Positions 59,918 to 64,000 of a stretch of 64,000 nucleotides of DNA are shown piece by piece (within the stretch, counting starts at the first letter, position 1; every line of letters starts with the position of its first letter). A program made the translations under genes and the position numbers. Under the pieces are notes generated by a model. The model had not been told where the DNA came from. It did no database searches and saw nothing but the letters and a program-made list of their open reading frames with translations. This stretch comes from Thuidium tamariscinum (lineage: Eukaryota; Streptophyta; Bryopsida; Hypnales; Thuidiaceae), in NCBI GenBank assembly GCA_947034885.2, contig OX344752.2:19592001-19656000 (forward strand), given 5' to 3'.

Positions 59918-62900
59918 ATGGCGATGAAGAATGGGAACCACGCAGTGTACGAGAAGACCGTCGTCATGGCGGATTTGGCTCCGTCTCTGCCGACGCTGTG
60001 CCTTCCGAGTGTGCGGCAGAAGTTTGTGGTCAGCGCCAAGCATGTCTTGTTCGGAACGGTGTTGAATGTGCTGCTTGTGGCGGTGCCTATGGCGCTCTTT
60101 AGCAAGTTTTTCCACATCGGGAATGTAAGCTAGCTTAATTTGCCATCTAACTTCACTAGTCCTCAATCCCATGTTTTCACCAGAACCTTGATTATGAATT
60201 GAATTTGCCGGGGTAGAGGAAATTGAAAAATCTATATATATTTATTTCATAATTGTACGTTTTTCATGGTTTGGATAAGTAAGCTTAGTTCGTCCTCTTT
60301 CATTTCTATTACTCGATCTCATAATCTACTCATAGCGTTCTGTACAACATATACTATTTATTAGGAAAACAGGTTTAAGAATGTATTGGAATAGTGATCA
60401 TAATAAACTTTCAAAAGTGTTGGGTGGAATGGCGACTTCATCAAAAATGGTCTAGTTTTGACTTACATGATTTTAAGTTGTGTAGAGAGAATTGAAGGAT
60501 GGCATTATCTGTAAATCACCTTCAGTAGAATTTTCATGTTTTGGTGGCAGTTGCACAATTGCTTCAATCGATTTGTTGCACAGGCTGGGATGCAAGTTTC
60601 AGCTTCGAATTGACAAAAAGTGTTTTTCTGTTTGTATGATTGCAGTCGTGGGTGTTCATTCTGAGTTTGATTGGAATTGTTCCTCTGGCAGAACGACTAG
60701 GATTCATAACAGAGTGAGCTTCGAATCCGCCACCAAGTCTGTTTGTATCAACTGGGCTAACAAACTATAAGTTCTGATCGAATTCTTCAAGCTTGCTATT
60801 TATTATTTGAGCTTGCGCTTAATCTGCCTAACCTGCCTTCAGACTCTCAACTGAGAGAGCAATTAAAAAATCTCTGAATAATTTTTCTGATTCGACTGCG
60901 TTTGATTCTGCCAGGCAATTGGCGTACTTCACGGGTCCAACGGGTACTTGCACATCTACCCATCCCCAATCAATGCAGCTTACACTGAGCAGAGAATTTC
61001 TCGCACTTAATCCACTGTAATCTCAATTTCTGAAAAACGGAGTTGAGAATCTGATATGACCATTTTGTTAATTACCGTCCTGTTGAATGCGGCTTAACTT
61101 TTACAGAAATTAAATTGATTGATCTCACTGGCTTCTCTTGATCAAATTAGGCACGTAAGGGTAAAGAAACTGATCCGAAATTTTATGGGTTTTGTGTAAC
61201 TCGCGTGGAAATTGAAGTAACTCTCGTTTGAACATGTGGACCCGTGAGGAAATGCTCAGGAATTGAAGTTCGTGGGTTTTGTGTCCGCGCGTGAAGATTG
61301 ACGTGAAACTCTATCAGCATTTGCGCACTTTGACAAAATGTTTAGGAGATTTGTGGGTTTTGTGTCCGCGCGTGTAAATCGAAGTCGAGCATTGGGCGAC
61401 ACGAGGAAATATTCATGAGTTTTTTGTGGGTTTTTCCCCCTTGTGTCCCCTCGATCCAGTGGGCGGTCTGTTGAACGCGACGTTCGGGAACGCCACAGAG
61501 ATGATCATCTGCGTGTTCGCCCTCCGGAGCGGCATGGTGCGCGTGGTGCAGTTATCCTTGCTGGGCTCCATTCTATCCAACATGCTGCTGGTGTTGGGGT
61601 GCGCCTTCCTGTTCGGCGGACTGGCCAACAGCAAGGAGCAGAAGTTCCACAAGGCGGCGGCGCATCTCAACTCCAGTTTGCTGTTGATGGCGGTGCTGTG
61701 CATGTTGTTCCCCGCGGCGCTTCACGCCACTCGCACGGAGCTTCATCTCGGCCAGTCGGAGCTTGTGTTGTCGCGGGTGACGAGCGCGGTGATGCTGGTG
61801 GCGTACACGGGATACATCGTCTTCCAACTCTGCAATCCCTCAACAACGCTTCGAGATGAGGTAACACTCAGTACGTAACATTAAACTCGAGTCTCACAAA
61901 TGGTTCAAAAATGGTTCTACAGGAGATCCAATTTCCATATTGGGTTTCTCCACAAAGTCCTCAATTTCGTTACATTGCTGTGATTCTACCAATTTCTATG
62001 ACACTCCTCGAGCACAAGCAGCTTCTATTGGATCTCTTGTGCGGCATCATGTACCCAGATTGTACTTCGTTTTTTTCATGAGGATTCGAAATGGGCTGGC
62101 TATGGAGGCTTGAAACTAGTTTTGTTTCTTACAGAATTAAAACGAAGTAACCCATAAATTTGTAACTATGGTTGCAGGACATGGAAGCTGTTGACAGTAC
62201 GCAAGAGGCGGAGGCAGCGGAAGTGGATGCATGGAGTGCCATTTTCTGGCTGGCTGCTCTGACCGTCTTCATTTCCATCTTATCCGAGTACATCGTTGAT
62301 GCCATTGAAGTAAGTTCAGGAAGGATTTCCCTTGAATTCTGTAGATCAAATTAGCATGCTGATTACAACAAATTTACAGGATTTGAACTTGGTTCGTTAT
62401 TCTGCATCAAAAACGAAAAGCATTGCAGATTGAAATACCATCCGTTCTCAAGTAGTTGGCCACCTATGATCTAGATTGCGTGAAAGTTGCATAACAAATG
62501 GTATGCTACAGTACGACTTGTGGTGGCTACATGTTGAAACGAGTCACAAAGGGCATGCAACACTCAATCTTGGGGTAGGGCTCCACAACGAAATTATCGA
62601 CAAGAAAAATGTAAACTGCTGTGCTGCGGATTGCGTTTGCTAATTACAAAACAAAATTATATAACATTTGAGTCACGTGTGTCTACGAACACTCCCGAAA
62701 TTAAAATTGGAGTTAGCTAGCTATCATCGCATCTGTCATCAAGTCAATTAAAGCCTGAAGACCTAATGACTATGAAACTTGCCGTGATCTTGCTGATGAC
62801 GTACAGGGTGCTTCTGAGGAGTGGCACATTCCAGTTGCGTTTATTAGCGTCATCATATTGCCCATCGTGGGGAACGCTGCGGAGCACACCAGTGCGATCA

Positions 62901-63266
62901 TATTCGCAATGAAAGATAATCTGGTACGAATTTCAAACCACATCATGGATACATTGAATCTTTGCAGTACAGTTATTACAACTTGTTCCATGTGCATGAT
63001 GAGGTTTGCATACTTGTACCAAAATGGATTAGTGTCGCATCTTTTTGAACTTACCACTTCTTGGATATCTAACTGCAATTAGAGCTACTAACTATTCCCA
63101 GTCCAGGCCTGTAATTGCACTTTTTTGTGCACACGCACCCTCGTTTCTAAAAGAATGACGAACTTCAGTTACTTTCATATTTTTGAACACGGTGCCGTGT
63201 TTCTGGTGACAGGATCTCTCGTTGGCTGTAGCAATTGGGTCCTCCACCCAAATCTCCATGCTTGTG
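59918..63266 (+). CDS. CAX: Vacuolar cation/proton exchanger (CAX2-like), 3' end beyond window
   Basis: Ca2+/H+ (and probably Mn2+/H+) antiporter of the vacuolar membrane. Seven exons: 59918-60124, 60646-60713, 60915-60943, 61460-61860, 62178-62309, 62807-62923 and 63213-63266 (336 codons). All boundaries are GT-AG and keep the frame. Hydrophobic segments alternate through the whole model. The two conserved cation-selection repeats are [13 protein letters not shown] (about 103-115) and PIVGNAAEH (about 298-306). An acidic loop ([20 protein letters not shown], about 233-252) separates the two halves. [16 protein letters not shown] and [16 protein letters not shown] point to the CAX2-like (type IB) branch. 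The start ATG has a good context (AACAATGGC), but the frame is open upstream to an acceptor-like site at 59865, so an earlier exon is possible. The last three or so membrane segments must lie right of 64000. Exon 3 is only 29 nt. Confidence 0.9.
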
Positions 63267-63364
63267 GTAAGAATTCACTTAAAAGTTTACAACTCAGTGA
63301 TAGCTACTTGTACTCGCGCTCTTCAAAATTCAAATATTCGATCTGATGGCATTCATCATCCTTA

Positions 63365-63784
63365 ACCCCTAAATGCCCAAGCCTTTTCAAGTGTGTATAA
63401 GTAGAAATTGCAAATAAATCCAAATCAATAGTTGTATGTTTAAATTTTTAATGGTGAATATCATGAAAACACTTTCCTCTTTCCATTGGGACCATTTTCA
63501 AAGCAAATGGATATGTACAATTTTTTAGATATCAAATTCAGTGAAATTGCATAAAGCTAGGAAATGAAGTAAAATTGACAAGCTTTACATTTCACTTATG
63601 GTACATGTATGCCTTTGAAGACCTCTCAATAATCAAATACATACTTTTTTCAGTGAAAAATGAAAGTTTTCAATAGTTAACCCTTATAATTGCCCAAAAA
63701 AAAATTTTAAATGGTCACAAGAATTTAACTGCCCATTCATAAATGGGCCTGAAATTTCACATTGATCGACTAGGTAGTTAGGGG
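63365..63784. mobile_element. TTA-target MITE in CAX intron 7 (420 bp)
   Basis: The ends ACCCCTAAATGCCC and TAGTTAGGGG are short inverted repeats, with TTA outside each (63362-63364 and 63785-63787). About 31709-32490 is a diverged longer relative that shares 'AACCCCTAAATGCCCAA', 'GAAATTGCAAATA' and 'AGGAAATGAAGTAAAATTG'. The features fit PIF/Harbinger, with less certainty than for T325. Confidence 0.7.
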
Positions 63785-63847
63785 TTAATGTTACAATGTA
63801 ATGAGAACCTGACTCTCTAATTAAGGTGGGCAAACTCAATACCAACC

Positions 63848-63999
63848 ATTGACGTAATACCACTCAAATGTAGGACCCTTGTTGATTTAAAAATGAGAAT
63901 CTACGACAATAATAAATGGCTTAATTTCATTTATAGTTGATTACAGTTGATTATAGTAAAATCAATGATGGCTCTACATTTGGGTGGTATTAGGTCAAT
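63848..63999. mobile_element. Small inverted-repeat MITE at the right edge (152 bp)
   Basis: Left end ATTGACGTAATACCACTCAA and right end ATTTGGGTGGTATTAGGTCAAT pair over about 27 bp. The flank on the right is cut by the window, so the target duplication cannot be checked. It lies in the same CAX intron as the previous element. Confidence 0.8.
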
Positions 64000-64000
64000 A

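Noticed and set aside
61443..61867. Three other open frames overlapping CAX exon 4
   Set aside because: They are shadows. Only the frame read in the CAX model gives membrane segments and [13 protein letters not shown], and it joins its neighbours in phase.

Overview
This window looks like nuclear DNA from a land plant. It holds multi-exon genes with GT-AG introns for a GH13 alpha-amylase, an F-box/leucine-rich-repeat protein, a class III (secretory) peroxidase and a CAX-type cation/proton exchanger. The long A+T-rich spacers are full of short inverted-repeat transposons. The class III peroxidase and the CAX2-like exchanger are plant families. A non-seed plant is possible but is only a guess. 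Gene models were built by hand from reading-frame continuity and splice-site phase, and no database was searched.

Layout: (1) 676-3863 (+) alpha-amylase catalytic domain, 5' exon(s) not found. (2) 8579-10357 (-) an unrecognised acidic protein with a 51-residue tandem repeat. (3) 13018-15115 (-) a two-exon F-box/LRR gene. (4) 15.1-41.8 kb, a gene-poor repeat region. (5) 41804-45065 (+) a five-exon class III peroxidase. (6) 45.1-59.9 kb, a second gene-poor region. (7) 59918-63266 (+) seven exons of a CAX exchanger that runs off the right edge.

The spacers resolve into several families of non-autonomous DNA elements. F1 (about 700-750 bp) and F2 (about 160-320 bp) both appear to be flanked by 4-bp target duplications. 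Smaller families include a CACTA-like hairpin element, Stowaway-like elements (TA target) and PIF/Harbinger-like elements (TTA target). Several insertions are nested (F1 in F1, F2 in F1, CACTA-like in F2), and removing the inner element restores the usual length of the outer one. Short elements also sit in introns of the amylase, peroxidase and exchanger genes.

The genes are not an obvious functional cluster: starch breakdown, protein turnover, cell-wall redox chemistry and vacuolar ion transport are unrelated roles. The most novel items are the 4-bp-target element families with their nested history, and the acidic repeat protein.
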